55,079 nucleotides of DNA, taken from contig CAZLPY010000001.1 of assembly GCA_964561525.1 (NCBI GenBank), positions 1 to 55,079 on the forward strand. Direction: 5' to 3'. Shown here piece by piece: positions 26,190 to 33,492 of the stretch (its first letter is position 1; every line of letters begins with the position of its first letter). The notes under the pieces are model-generated. The model did no database searches. It was given only the letters and a program-made list of their open reading frames with translations, and was not told the DNA's origin. This stretch comes from CAZLPY01 sp964561525. Its GTDB lineage: Bacteria > Patescibacteriota > UBA1384 > CAJBMM01. Position numbers and translations under genes: made by a program.

Positions 26190-26858
26190 ATGAATCTCAA
26201 AGCTATTATATTCGACCTTGATGCCACCCTTATCACCACCGATGACGTGAGCTATCAAGCCATCCGCAGTTACCTACAGGAAAAACATGCGCATGAAATT
26301 GAGCCACAGCACTACGGCCACACTATCGGCCACTCAAATGAGGATTTTATTCGAGTACTGCAGGAAAAGACCGGTCTTGCCGTGAATGGTTCAGAGATGA
26401 TTCCAGAGATTCGGGCACGGGCTGATTATGCCCAGATGAAATTAAAACCCGGCGCCCGAGAGCTGTTAGATTTTTTGCATCATCATAAGCTCAAAATCGC
26501 CCTCGCCACCACTACTTCACGTGCTCGCTTTGAAGCAAAGACAGGGCATTTAGATATTGCGCGCTATTTTGATGTGGTGGTGACCGGTGATGATGTTACA
26601 AAATTAAAACCGGATCCTGAGCTGTACCTCACTGCACTAAAAAAATTAGATCTCACCACCAAGCAGTGTGTGATCGTGGAAGATAACGAATCAGGGGTTC
26701 AAGCCGGTCAAGCGGCCGGCTGCACCGTGTTGTTTGTGCCAAATAGCTACGCGGCTGATGCTGATGAGACCACTGCAAAATATCAAGTCGAACGCTTCCA
26801 TACTCTCGCTGATATCATTACATATCTAAGACCTCAGCTCCCAAATTCTAAATTCTAG
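26190..26858 (+). CDS. HAD-IA phosphatase, beta-phosphoglucomutase-like
   Basis: 222 residues. Motif I is IIFDLDATLI (D9, D11), the cap domain occupies about residues 15-85, TTTSRARF is motif II (Thr), KLKPDPELYL is motif III (Lys) and VIVEDNESGVQAG is motif IV. All four catalytic elements are intact. Acts on a sugar phosphate or other small phospho-metabolite in the cytoplasm. Shares the near-leaderless promoter layout of the PHP and GHMP genes. Confidence 0.9.
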   Translation: MNLKAIIFDLDATLITTDDVSYQAIRSYLQEKHAHEIEPQHYGHTIGHSNEDFIRVLQEKTGLAVNGSEMIPEIRARADYAQMKLKPGARELLDFLHHHKLKIALATTTSRARFEAKTGHLDIARYFDVVVTGDDVTKLKPDPELYLTALKKLDLTTKQCVIVEDNESGVQAGQAAGCTVLFVPNSYAADADETTAKYQVERFHTLADIITYLRPQLPNSKF

Positions 26859-26885
26859 CCCTGTGGTGAGCTTGTCGAATCCATC

Positions 26886-27428
26886 CTACATTCCAACGAT
26901 GCGCGAAATGCGATCTGACAATGTTTCTTCCGCTGTTTCCTGAGGCAATACTTCACCAAGCAGCTCCTCGACGTCAGCTGGCGCAACATCCTCAATAATG
27001 ATCGATTGAGGCAAGCCGAATCGCCTGGTAGACCACAACCGCAAGATGTGGTGATTGTCAAAATCGAGCACTCCAAACGATTTAAACTGCTCAAACGGCA
27101 CAACCTCGCCATCAATAATGATACCCTGTTCATGGATACCAAAGGTGCCTTGCGTTGGCTTGATGAAGCTGCGGCGAAGTAACCCAAGCGTGGCCAGCAC
27201 CAGCACCGGAATAACCAACCATAGTGATACTTCAAGATAATTGCGCAGTACTACTGCCACGATGATGGCGGCTCCGCCAATCATCACCACACTAGAAATC
27301 CAACGGCTATCTTGGGGTGCCGCGATAAACTTATCTGCTTGCCACACAATCGCCGCTTCCGTTAGATCCGCACTGTCGTCAGATTTATGAGGTTTGATTG
27401 ATTGTTTTTTCGTCGGTACTTGCGCCAT
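26886..27428 (-). CDS. Hypothetical membrane protein, 180 aa
   Basis: ATG 27428 (MAQVPTKKQS) is chosen; an in-frame start at 27449 is an alternative, and neither has a strong ribosome site. A polar N-terminus (about 50 residues) is followed by two hydrophobic helices (VVMIGGAAIIVAVVL, LWLVIPVLVLATLGLL) and a cytoplasmic PH-like beta domain (GIHEQGIIIDGEVVPFEQF ... FDNHHILRLW). Bacterial PH-like domain proteins with this two-helix start are common; the function is unknown. Confidence 0.65.
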   Translation of the reverse strand: MAQVPTKKQSIKPHKSDDSADLTEAAIVWQADKFIAAPQDSRWISSVVMIGGAAIIVAVVLRNYLEVSLWLVIPVLVLATLGLLRRSFIKPTQGTFGIHEQGIIIDGEVVPFEQFKSFGVLDFDNHHILRLWSTRRFGLPQSIIIEDVAPADVEELLGEVLPQETAEETLSDRISRIVGM

Positions 27429-27501
27429 GATATCTTCATTGCATACCAAAAAGCCTAAAAAATCAAATTATTACCACATATTCAGCTGATCAAAAATCAA
27501 A

Positions 27502-27526
27502 AAAGACTCTGTCAATAAGAGTCTTT
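27502..27526. terminator. Terminator, probably original end of tRNA-Arg transcript
   Basis: AAAGACTCT/AGAGTCTTT with a 7-base loop; on the minus strand it is followed by TTTTGATTTTT. It lies 13 bases beyond the left att site of element 1. With element 1 removed it would stand directly downstream of tRNA-Arg(GCG), which otherwise lacks a terminator. Confidence 0.75.
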
Positions 27527-27539
27527 CTTTACAAAATAC

Positions 27540-27547
27540 TGGTATGC
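27540..27547. other. att site, left end of element 1 (core TGGTATGC)
   Basis: Eight-base direct repeat of 32404-32411, read in the recombinase frame as (C)TG-GTA-TGC. Left of it is the chromosome with the tRNA terminator; right of it begins the orphan recombinase tail. Confidence 0.85.
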
Positions 27548-27649
27548 GAACCACCCGATTTATGGAACCAAATTGCGCTTGAACTCAGAGAGCTATCTCA
27601 AATCTTCGGCTTTGAGAATAGTCGCTTACTCGAACACGCTTATAGTTAA
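27548..27649 (+). other. Orphan native C-terminal exon of recombinase 1
   Basis: Thirty-three codons and a TAA, open in exactly the phase set by the att core. It begins EPPDLWNQIALELREL and ends RLLEHAYS, a predicted helical tail. It has no start of its own. In the circular form, where 32411 would join 27548, it completes the recombinase as a 527-residue protein. In the integrated state it is stranded 4.8 kb from the gene it belongs to. The bases 27650-27736 contain no supported gene. Confidence 0.85.
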
Positions 27650-27736
27650 TTACGAGGCTGTAATGGAACAAGGGCAGGCTCAACTGCATATTAATACCGA
27701 TGAGCTTAGCAGCCCTTATTGATACTTTTAACGAGA

Positions 27737-29035
27737 TCAATCATCTAGGAGGCCGACATCCTTCAAACGCTCATAGAACTCTTTGCCTTGCTGGCCAGTC
27801 TTAATTGCTTCCTCGATAACAGGTTTTTTAATGTAATGTTTCTCACCGAAAGTCATACCTACGCCGTCACTTGGTGATAACTGTCGCATAACCTCTCTGC
27901 TAGTTGCCCGCAGCTTACTTGGTAGGCGTTTTGCAGTACCCATCAATTTCCACCGCTCCGCACTTCTGCCTGTAATGCCAAACGTTAAGCGACCAGTCGT
28001 GATGGCGTAGTCCGCCCCTATTTCTTTGACCTTACTATTAAACTCCCGATTGGTTTGAATTTGATAATCTCGGGATTCGTATTGCTTAAAAATACCGATG
28101 ATTTGGTCGGCAACGGTGAGACCAAGGCCTTTGCCAACTCGGGCCAACTCTTCAGCAGCCTTATCTTTGTCACCAGACATTGCTAAACCAACCGCTTCTA
28201 GGGTCGATTTTGCCATTTCGTATAAGAGTTGGGTTTTTTCTGGATACTCGGTAGTACGTCCAGCTTGCCTGAAGGCCACGATCATTTCAGGGAGAATTTC
28301 TAGGGGAACAAGAGATGTGTAACCTTTGATTATGCCTTTTTTCCAAGGTACGGAAATTTCCGTATCTTGAATTTGCTTATAGTGCGCACTTAAAACAAAG
28401 TTCGAAAATGTTGTTTTGGCTAGCCATTCGATAAATTGATCTGAGCGAACGCCAATGAATTGAGCAATGGAGGGTAAGCTAATAAGAATGAAGCTCTTAA
28501 CATGCACGCTGTCGATTATTTCGGTGTCAACTTTTACCCATACAATTTCTTCGGGGAGAACTTGAGCCATGGAGGCATTAGTTAAAGATTCGTCGGGCAG
28601 GTCATTATTCGAGGTCTCTACCGCATCATTACCGCTAGCAACCAATTCAATGGCTTCTTCCTGTCCACCTTCCCATTCAAGAATGTGGGTAATTTTGAGT
28701 AGGAGATCTTCCTCAGTCTCTTTATCAGTATTGACTGAGATACCTTTACCGAACAACCCATCAATTACTATTCGTTTGCCCTGCACAGTATCGTAAAAAA
28801 TGCGTAGCTTAGTGCTATCAATTTCAGGGTATCTCGTCTTTATTTTGAGCTCTAGGTCTTTTAGGAGCTCCGCGAGAATGCGGCTACCCACGTAGCATGT
28901 CTGTCCTCTAAAACGCATCGTTTGAATCCTGCCACTTTCTGCCAAACGATAGACCCGCTGCCTATAAAAATACTTTGCCCCGAGCTCTTCTTCGATCTCA
29001 GTGGGGGTGAGCAAGTCAAAATGATGATCTCTCAT
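27737..29035 (-). CDS. Element 1 DNA-binding-like protein, 432 aa
   Basis: The N-terminus (residues about 8-60: LLTPTEIEEELGAKYFYRQR, VYRLAESGRIQTMRFRGQTC) looks like a MerR/excisionase-type helix-turn-helix that reads 'recognition helix, wing'. The remaining 370 residues are unassigned, with a helical C-terminal region (DKDKAAEELARVGKGLG). It is driven from a promoter that contains an elaborate dyad (29044-29076), probably bound by the XRE protein encoded upstream. It could be an excision or replication regulator of the element; there is no direct evidence for which. Confidence 0.6.
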   Translation of the reverse strand: MRDHHFDLLTPTEIEEELGAKYFYRQRVYRLAESGRIQTMRFRGQTCYVGSRILAELLKDLELKIKTRYPEIDSTKLRIFYDTVQGKRIVIDGLFGKGISVNTDKETEEDLLLKITHILEWEGGQEEAIELVASGNDAVETSNNDLPDESLTNASMAQVLPEEIVWVKVDTEIIDSVHVKSFILISLPSIAQFIGVRSDQFIEWLAKTTFSNFVLSAHYKQIQDTEISVPWKKGIIKGYTSLVPLEILPEMIVAFRQAGRTTEYPEKTQLLYEMAKSTLEAVGLAMSGDKDKAAEELARVGKGLGLTVADQIIGIFKQYESRDYQIQTNREFNSKVKEIGADYAITTGRLTFGITGRSAERWKLMGTAKRLPSKLRATSREVMRQLSPSDGVGMTFGEKHYIKKPVIEEAIKTGQQGKEFYERLKDVGLLDD

Positions 29036-29043
29036 GATACATT

Positions 29044-29089
29044 CCTGTTACACTTCTAACACGTTAATGTAACAGGAGAGATGTGTCAA
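29044..29089 (-). promoter_or_regulatory. Promoter with nested dyad operator
   Basis: On the minus strand TTGACA (29084-29089) and a weak -10 around 29061-29066. CCTGTTACA (29044-29052) mirrors TGTAACAGG (29068-29076), and TAAC-AC-GTTA (29057-29066) sits inside the dyad over the -10. A strong repressor-operator candidate. Confidence 0.6.
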
Positions 29090-29104
29090 TAGGGGTTCGG
29101 TAAA

Positions 29105-29323
29105 TCAGAATTTGACTAGTACAGACAGCTCTTTACCTAATACCTGAGAGATAAGCCAGAGCTTTTTTAACGTTGGATTTCGAAGCCCGCGCTCTAAAAG
29201 AGAAATATAAGTACGATCAACGCCAATTTCTTCAGCGAGCTTTTGCTGACTCATACCAGCTTCAGTTCGCAGCTTAGCGAGCTGAAGGCCAAATTTTACA
29301 GTAATTTCATCTAATTGCGACAT
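29105..29323 (-). CDS. XRE-family HTH repressor, 72 aa
   Basis: ATG 29323 (MSQLDEITVKFG) is chosen; the longer frame to 29377 adds hydrophobic residues unlike the family. LAKLRTEAGMSQQKLAEEIG and VDRTYISLLERGLRNPTL form the classic five-helix Cro/CI-like DNA-binding domain with its HTH in SQQKLAEEIGVDRTYISLLE. It has no dimerisation or protease domain. It sits between two operator-like dyads (29044 and 29347) and diverges from the membrane-protein gene at 29428, so it is likely the master repressor of element 1. Confidence 0.88.
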   Translation of the reverse strand: MSQLDEITVKFGLQLAKLRTEAGMSQQKLAEEIGVDRTYISLLERGLRNPTLKKLWLISQVLGKELSVLVKF

Positions 29324-29346
29324 GTAGTCACAGAATAGAAGACAAA

Positions 29347-29397
29347 AACATAGCTGTATGCGGACAGCTTGTCTCAATTTTACTGCTATGTTATTGT
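29347..29397. promoter_or_regulatory. Divergent promoter/operator region
   Basis: AACATAGC (29347-29354) mirrors GCTATGTT (29385-29392), and GCTGT-N6-ACAGC lies within. On the plus strand TTGTCT (29369-29374), 17 bases, TATTGT (29392-29397) precedes the gene at 29428; the XRE gene leaves in the other direction. Confidence 0.5.
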
Positions 29398-29427
29398 TCG
29401 GTTAATAGAAAATTATAGAGGATTATT

Positions 29428-30153
29428 ATGACATCATTCGCAACAATAATACTGCTTGTATCAATAATCGGGTTAATTATTGCGGTGATCAAACCATCGT
29501 TACTAGAGCGAGTATTCAAGGATCAAAAGATTGGCCGTGGAAAGGCAATACTTGCTTCTACTGCACTCTTTGTCTTGTCATTCTTTATGTTCGTATTATC
29601 GCCGAGCGATAAACAGCCCCAACCAGTAGCGCAAACACAACCCGTAACTCAATCGGTAGCAGAAACCGCTACAACTAAGCCGGTCGCCAGTACTCCTACT
29701 ACACCTCAAACAATAGAGGATAAGTTATGGCAAGCGGTTGATACCGCATTGAAGCAGCGAACAAACATTAAAGTGAGCTACGACGAAAAAGAAAAAGTAG
29801 CGTTCATCGAACACACAGATGCGGATGCATATACCGCTGAAAGCTTTGTTAAGCAAGCTTATGCAATGTTTGTCTTATTCGGCCAAGAAGTTTTCAAGAT
29901 TGACGGTGTAGAGCATGTAAATGCGCAAAATAAGACTACGTTCACAGATCAATACGGCAAAAATAGTATTGAGAGCGGGGTAACGATTGAAATGACCAAG
30001 GCAAATTTTAGTAAATTTGATTGGAAGAATCTTGAATACCAGCAAGTAAACACCCGCATACAAGCAGCTAGTGACATTTATATTATCCGACAGGCATTAG
30101 CTAACGACATCAAAGATCAATCGAAGCTCTATCTCAAATTAAGCTATCCATAA
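29428..30153 (+). CDS. Element 1 membrane protein with extracytoplasmic domain
   Basis: 241 residues. Two hydrophobic helices (TIILLVSIIGLIIAVI, AILASTALFVLSFFMFVL) are followed by a Pro/Thr/Gln-rich linker (about 61-95) and a globular domain of about 145 residues (EDKLWQAVDTALKQRTNIKV ... YLKLSYP). AGAGGATT precedes the ATG. The two-helix plus linker layout resembles short phage or plasmid cargo proteins with an exported C-domain. Role unknown; surface exclusion or host modification are possibilities only. Confidence 0.6.
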   Translation: MTSFATIILLVSIIGLIIAVIKPSLLERVFKDQKIGRGKAILASTALFVLSFFMFVLSPSDKQPQPVAQTQPVTQSVAETATTKPVASTPTTPQTIEDKLWQAVDTALKQRTNIKVSYDEKEKVAFIEHTDADAYTAESFVKQAYAMFVLFGQEVFKIDGVEHVNAQNKTTFTDQYGKNSIESGVTIEMTKANFSKFDWKNLEYQQVNTRIQAASDIYIIRQALANDIKDQSKLYLKLSYP

Positions 30154-30181
30154 GATTTAGGGGGCATGCTCTCATTTTTTA

Positions 30182-30640
30182 CTATTCAGCGAGCTCTATA
30201 CCAAATCTTTGAATCTCTTCTTCCAGTTCAGCCTCATTATAGGGAGTCTGATCAGCAGTATGAGATTTTCGCATACCGAGTTCTAATTCTAGCTTTTGAA
30301 CATGCGCTTCTAAATTAATAACTCTATGGGCTTCTAAGAGTTTTCCAGCTAATAAGGCGATGGTGCTCGCTGTCTTAGTGTCGATGTCACCCTCTTGTGT
30401 GGCCATACGGACGCGATTAATTGTGTCGGCAAGTAAATTGATTACACTATGTCCATCGGTCAATTCTAAGGGCTCAAGACGGCAAACATAGTGCGCATGA
30501 GCTATGCGCCCACCTCTCGACTGTGCCAATTTCTTATCTGCATCGCTGATTTCAGGACTATGGAGATAGCAGTAATCAGCGCCTGTCATAGCATAGGCAT
30601 TACATTGTGAACCGTCTTCTTTGACATAACTACATTTCAT
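30182..30640 (-). CDS. Element 1 Cys/His-motif hypothetical protein, 152 aa
   Basis: ATG 30640 (MKCSYVKEDGSQCNAYAMTG) is preferred over 30676. C3, C13, C22 and H25 (ADYCYLHSPE) form a small C-x9-C-x8-C-x2-H zinc-knuckle-like start, as in short 'C-x-x-x-x-x-x-G-x-C' proteins of phages and plasmids. GGRIAHAHYVCRLEPLEL follows, then a coiled-coil-prone helical part (LEAHVQKLELELGMRK). Possibly nucleic-acid binding. It is convergent with the membrane protein and divergent from the recombinase transcript. Confidence 0.55.
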   Translation of the reverse strand: MKCSYVKEDGSQCNAYAMTGADYCYLHSPEISDADKKLAQSRGGRIAHAHYVCRLEPLELTDGHSVINLLADTINRVRMATQEGDIDTKTASTIALLAGKLLEAHRVINLEAHVQKLELELGMRKSHTADQTPYNEAELEEEIQRFGIELAE

Positions 30641-30790
30641 AACATAACTCGAGTTACTTAGTGTTGACACCCACATTGTAAATGAATAGGATTGATTTAT
30701 AAATTATTAGGAGAGCTTGCCAAACACCTTTTGTCTCGAGTGCCGGTAAATTTTACCTAAACAAACACCGCCACTTGGTCAGGTGTTTTT

Positions 30791-30937
30791 GTGTCCAATA
30801 AAGGAAAAAAGCGAGACTCACTAGACGAGGCGACAGTTCATCAAGAGCTGGATGCTTGGGCTGATCTTATGATTGATTTCTATTTGAGCGAACACTATGA
30901 TCAAAATAGTGAGTGTAAGGAAAATCCAAATGGCTAA
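30791..30937 (+). CDS. Small ORF overlapping recombinase 1 start
   Basis: A 48-residue frame from GTG 30791 (a weak start without a good ribosome site) that ends eight bases inside the recombinase gene. It is acidic and helical (SLDEATVHQELDAWADLMID). Element 2 has an equivalent overlapping gene at 43812 with a loosely similar C-terminal part (LSDEQLEVFLTEFNFLLDCW). The position suggests an accessory factor of the recombinase, translationally coupled to it. Confidence 0.45.
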   Translation: MSNKGKKRDSLDEATVHQELDAWADLMIDFYLSEHYDQNSECKENPNG

Positions 30938-32486
30938 TGCTGTAATTTATTGCCGCGTCTCAACGAACGAGCAAGTCGTAGAGGGTAGTAGTCTTATTAC
31001 CCAGCAGAAGGCGTGTGAGGATTATGCGGACAAGAATGGGTATATTATCGTCGAGCGGTTTATTGAAGAGGGAGAGAGCGCTAAAACGGCAAATAGACCT
31101 ACATTGAAGCAATTGCTGGATTATTGCCAACGAAACCATAAGCAAATTGAAGCGCTGATTATTCCTAAAATTGACCGCCTATCAAGGGATGCCTTAGACT
31201 ATGCTACTTTACGTGTTTTCTTTAAGAAGTTGGGTATAGCACTTATTTCCGTATCCGAACCTCTTTCAGATGACCCGACAGGGCGTTTTCTAGAGACGGT
31301 ATTGTCAGGTGCATCGCAGTTGGACAATGAGATACGGACGGAGCGAGCTACCGCAGGGATGAAACAAGCCGTGCAGGAAGGCCGCTATGTGTCAAAGGCA
31401 CCAGTCGGGTATAAAAACGTTGTTTTTAATGACAAAAAGAACATCGCTCCCGATAAAGGTAAGGCAAAATTTGTTGTCAAGGCATTTGAGATGGTGGCGA
31501 GCGGTAAGTATAGCGTTGAGGAGGTACGTCGAATTTTAGAAGCAGAAGGATTTAGAGGGTATAGAGAGGCGAAGATTTCGAAATCTAGCTTTGCTACCAT
31601 GTTACGCAAAAAGACTTATATTGGGCTCATTGAAGCATTTGGCTTAAATATTACTGGATCGTACCCATTTGTGCCGATTGTTGAAGTTGCTGTGTTTGAA
31701 AAGGCGCAGAGTGTATTGAGAAAAGAGCGAGCACCTAATGCATCGCGGTATTCTAAAGAAAACCCAGATTTCCCCCTACGCGGCATCGTAATGTGCCAGA
31801 ATGGTCATAAACTTACCGCAGCATGGTCAACTGGTCGTAATGCGAAGTACGCGTTGTACAGGTGCAATATATGCAAACGGAGTAGCAAACGTAAGCTTGA
31901 CCTTGAAAACGGATTCAAGGCGTACTTAGGTGAATTTGAATATAGCCAATTAGAAACCAAGGCCTTAGAGGCGCGTATCCATGCAAAATGGAATGAAAGG
32001 AATAAAGCAGCGATTGATCATAGAATGCAGTTAAACCTTGAAATTGATCTACTCAAGCAAGATCAAAAGATCTTAGCCAAAAAGGTTGTACAGGGTATTA
32101 TTCCTGATCGAGTTGGTAAAGAAGAAGCAGAGGAAATGGAGAATCGTATTGAAGAATTGCAGTCGACGCTATCTGAAATACCTCAAATCGAGGCTGAAGC
32201 AGACAAAGTAATTGAATATGCTACACAATTTTTAACAGGGATTGGGAATCGGTGGGAAAAAGTTGATCTTAAAGTAAAGCAGCGGTTCCAAAGCTTCGCT
32301 TTTCCTGAAGGTTTTACCTATTACGACAACGGAGAATTTGGAACCACCAAAATCCCGATCATTTTTAAGCAAAAAGCATCTATTTTGGGACAAAATTCTA
32401 GTGTGGTATGCCTGAGAGGACTTGAACCTCTGACCTTCGGCTCCGCAAGCCGACGCTCTATCCAACTGAGCTACAGGCACGAATGA
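30930..32486 (+). CDS. Large serine recombinase 1 (integrated form, tRNA-encoded tail)
   Basis: 518 residues from ATG 30930 (AAGGAAAA upstream; the frame is open from 30897). The resolvase domain starts VIYCRVSTNEQ with catalytic Ser11, and IPKIDRLSRDALDY and ETVLSGASQLDNEIR are catalytic-core blocks. Then comes the Recombinase domain (KAPVGYKNVVF ... ATMLRKKTYIGLIEAFG), a zinc ribbon (MCQNGHKL ... YRCNICKR) and a coiled coil (about 345-430). From residue 492 the gene passes through tRNA-Arg in antisense, giving the tail LRGLEPLTFG...LSYRHE. In the circle the tail would be EPPDLWNQ...LEHAYS instead. Confidence 0.92.
   Translation: MANAVIYCRVSTNEQVVEGSSLITQQKACEDYADKNGYIIVERFIEEGESAKTANRPTLKQLLDYCQRNHKQIEALIIPKIDRLSRDALDYATLRVFFKKLGIALISVSEPLSDDPTGRFLETVLSGASQLDNEIRTERATAGMKQAVQEGRYVSKAPVGYKNVVFNDKKNIAPDKGKAKFVVKAFEMVASGKYSVEEVRRILEAEGFRGYREAKISKSSFATMLRKKTYIGLIEAFGLNITGSYPFVPIVEVAVFEKAQSVLRKERAPNASRYSKENPDFPLRGIVMCQNGHKLTAAWSTGRNAKYALYRCNICKRSSKRKLDLENGFKAYLGEFEYSQLETKALEARIHAKWNERNKAAIDHRMQLNLEIDLLKQDQKILAKKVVQGIIPDRVGKEEAEEMENRIEELQSTLSEIPQIEAEADKVIEYATQFLTGIGNRWEKVDLKVKQRFQSFAFPEGFTYYDNGEFGTTKIPIIFKQKASILGQNSSVVCLRGLEPLTFGSASRRSIQLSYRHE
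32404..32411. other. att site, right end of element 1 (core TGGTATGC)
   Basis: The 3' end of tRNA-Arg read antisense; direct repeat of 27540-27547. Recombinase codons GTG-GTA-TGC span it, so the crossover falls inside the coding sequence. Confidence 0.85.
32404..32480 (-). tRNA. tRNA-Arg(GCG), integration site of element 1
   Basis: Acceptor GTGCCTG/CAGGCAT (first pair G-U), discriminator A, encoded CCA, D-arm GCTC/GAGC, anticodon stem TCGGC/GCCGA with loop TTGCGGA (anticodon GCG), T-arm AGAGG-TTCAAGT-CCTCT. C35 and A in the D-loop fit arginine identity. G34 instead of the usual A34 (inosine) is noteworthy. The whole gene lies antisense within the recombinase reading frame. Confidence 0.93.
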
Positions 32487-32634
32487 GACCTGGACTGGCA
32501 CAAAGATGCTAGTGACTCTTCGCCCTTAGCTTGAGCGATGTTCCGGCTCATCCCCAGCCTTTTTAGTAAAAAATCTGGGTTCTTGCGCAAAACAATCGCT
32601 TTCAGGCGGCGGGCTTGAGGTCACCAAGCGTCGA
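32481..32634. other. Chromosomal spacer between the two elements
   Basis: Original intergenic DNA between tRNA-Ser(GCU) and tRNA-Arg. It holds the second copy of a possible dispersed repeat (32505-32553) and an AT-filled hairpin (CCCAGCCTTTTT/AAAAAATCTGGG, 32554-32579) lacking a following T-tract. Any remaining promoter of tRNA-Arg must be here; no clear -35/-10 pair is visible. Confidence 0.6.
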
Positions 32635-32646
32635 TGGCGGAGAGGG
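32635..32646. other. att site, left end of element 2 (core TGGCGGAGAGGG)
   Basis: Twelve-base direct repeat of 45674-45685, in the same coding phase (T-GGC-GGA-GAG-GG). Confidence 0.88.
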
Positions 32647-32713
32647 TGGGATAAAACTTGAACACCTTTTGGAATGGCTAGACCAGTTACGGCTGGCCTA
32701 CTCTGAAGATTAA
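32647..32713 (+). other. Orphan native C-terminal exon of recombinase 2
   Basis: Following the core codons GGC-GGA-GAG-GG, the frame reads on as GIKLEHLLEWLDQLRLAYSED and stops at TAA 32711-32713. It has no start of its own. Joined to the recombinase at residue 504, as in the circle, it would give a 529-residue protein with a helical tail. Confidence 0.88.
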
Positions 32714-32722
32714 CACTTCCGT

Positions 32723-33187
32723 TTATTTTTTCGCAAGGTTTCGGATGACCTCAATTTCTGAAATTATATTGTAAATTTTGATTTCTTTTCCAAGCGTATA
32801 TTCCTTAGACGAGAAACTGTCATTATTCTTTCGGGAAGGCTTTGGGTAACCAAGTTTATCCAATGTAAACAAGTCGACAACGCGATGGTATCTCTTGTTT
32901 TTAGTATTGGAGCTAATTAGGTATATATAATCACGGCCATTTTTCTTGTTGTCATCGGGATCCGTATCCGTCTTACCTTTTTCCTGAAAGTCTCTATTTG
33001 CGTCTTCGTAACACCGGCTAGCTTCATAGTCCCCAGGTCTTTTCTCTCTTTTAAAACAATACAAGGTGTATTTGTTCTGAAAAAAACGATACAAGGCAAT
33101 TGCAGCTAAAGTAACCAACAATAACCCTAGAGTATTTTGAGTTGTCCATTCAACAAATTCTTTTATTAAGGTGATATTTAACGTCAT
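32723..33187 (-). CDS. Element 2 hypothetical membrane-anchored protein, 154 aa
   Basis: One N-terminal membrane helix (TLGLLLVTLAAIALYRFF, about 17-34) followed by a charged, Lys/Asp-rich cytoplasmic domain (REKRPGDYEASRCYEDANRD, KYHRVVDLFTLDKLGYP). No family is recognised. It sits at the left edge of element 2, directly after the orphan recombinase tail, and is downstream of the XRE gene on the same strand, so the two may be co-transcribed. Confidence 0.55.
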   Translation of the reverse strand: MTLNITLIKEFVEWTTQNTLGLLLVTLAAIALYRFFQNKYTLYCFKREKRPGDYEASRCYEDANRDFQEKGKTDTDPDDNKKNGRDYIYLISSNTKNKRYHRVVDLFTLDKLGYPKPSRKNNDSFSSKEYTLGKEIKIYNIISEIEVIRNLAKK

Positions 33188-33225
33188 GGTTTTCTATTTG
33201 GGCGCAGTCCAAATGGCGATAACTT

Positions 33226-33444
33226 TTAAAGAATATCGAACGACTTGAGCTTTAAGACTCTAATGACGTCATAAAGCTTATCAAGGGAAGGGTTTACTTC
33301 GCCACGTTCAATCTGAGAGTAATAACTCCCGTTCATACCTGCTTGGTCGGCGACCTCGTTTTGGGTCAGTCGAGCCTTTTCGCGAGCTGCTCGTAACTTT
33401 TCACCGAGCGCTTTACGCAGATGTTCGTTATTTTTGCTGGTCAT
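33226..33444 (-). CDS. XRE-family HTH repressor, 72 aa
   Basis: LGEKLRAAREKARLTQNEVA and DQAGMNGSYYSQIERGEVNP cover the helix-turn-helix of a minimal Cro/CI-like protein. No other domain is present. It occupies the same position relative to the left end of element 2 as the XRE gene in element 1 does relative to its own, suggesting repression of element functions. Confidence 0.88.
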   Translation of the reverse strand: MTSKNNEHLRKALGEKLRAAREKARLTQNEVADQAGMNGSYYSQIERGEVNPSLDKLYDVIRVLKLKSFDIL

Positions 33445-33492
33445 ACGCCGCTATCATACCAGATTCGGCGCAAAAGGTACAGGAGTGGGTAC

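Larger units (their letters stand above)
27540..32411. mobile_element. Integrated element 1 (serine recombinase, tRNA-Arg site), about 4.9 kb
   Basis: Bounded by direct repeats TGGTATGC at 27540-27547 and 32404-32411; the right copy is the 3' end of tRNA-Arg (CCA, discriminator, four acceptor bases, read antisense). It carries a 432-residue DNA-binding-like protein, an XRE repressor, a membrane protein, a Cys-motif protein, a small possible accessory ORF and the recombinase. The boundary is proved internally: the bases right of the left repeat continue the recombinase frame to a stop. The interior looks more AT-rich than the flanks. Confidence 0.88.

Noticed and set aside
26859..26885. GTGGTGAGCTTGTCGAATCC near the HAD gene as a transposon end
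   Set aside because: It resembles a common intergenic palindrome half but no second copy or partner arm was found in the window.
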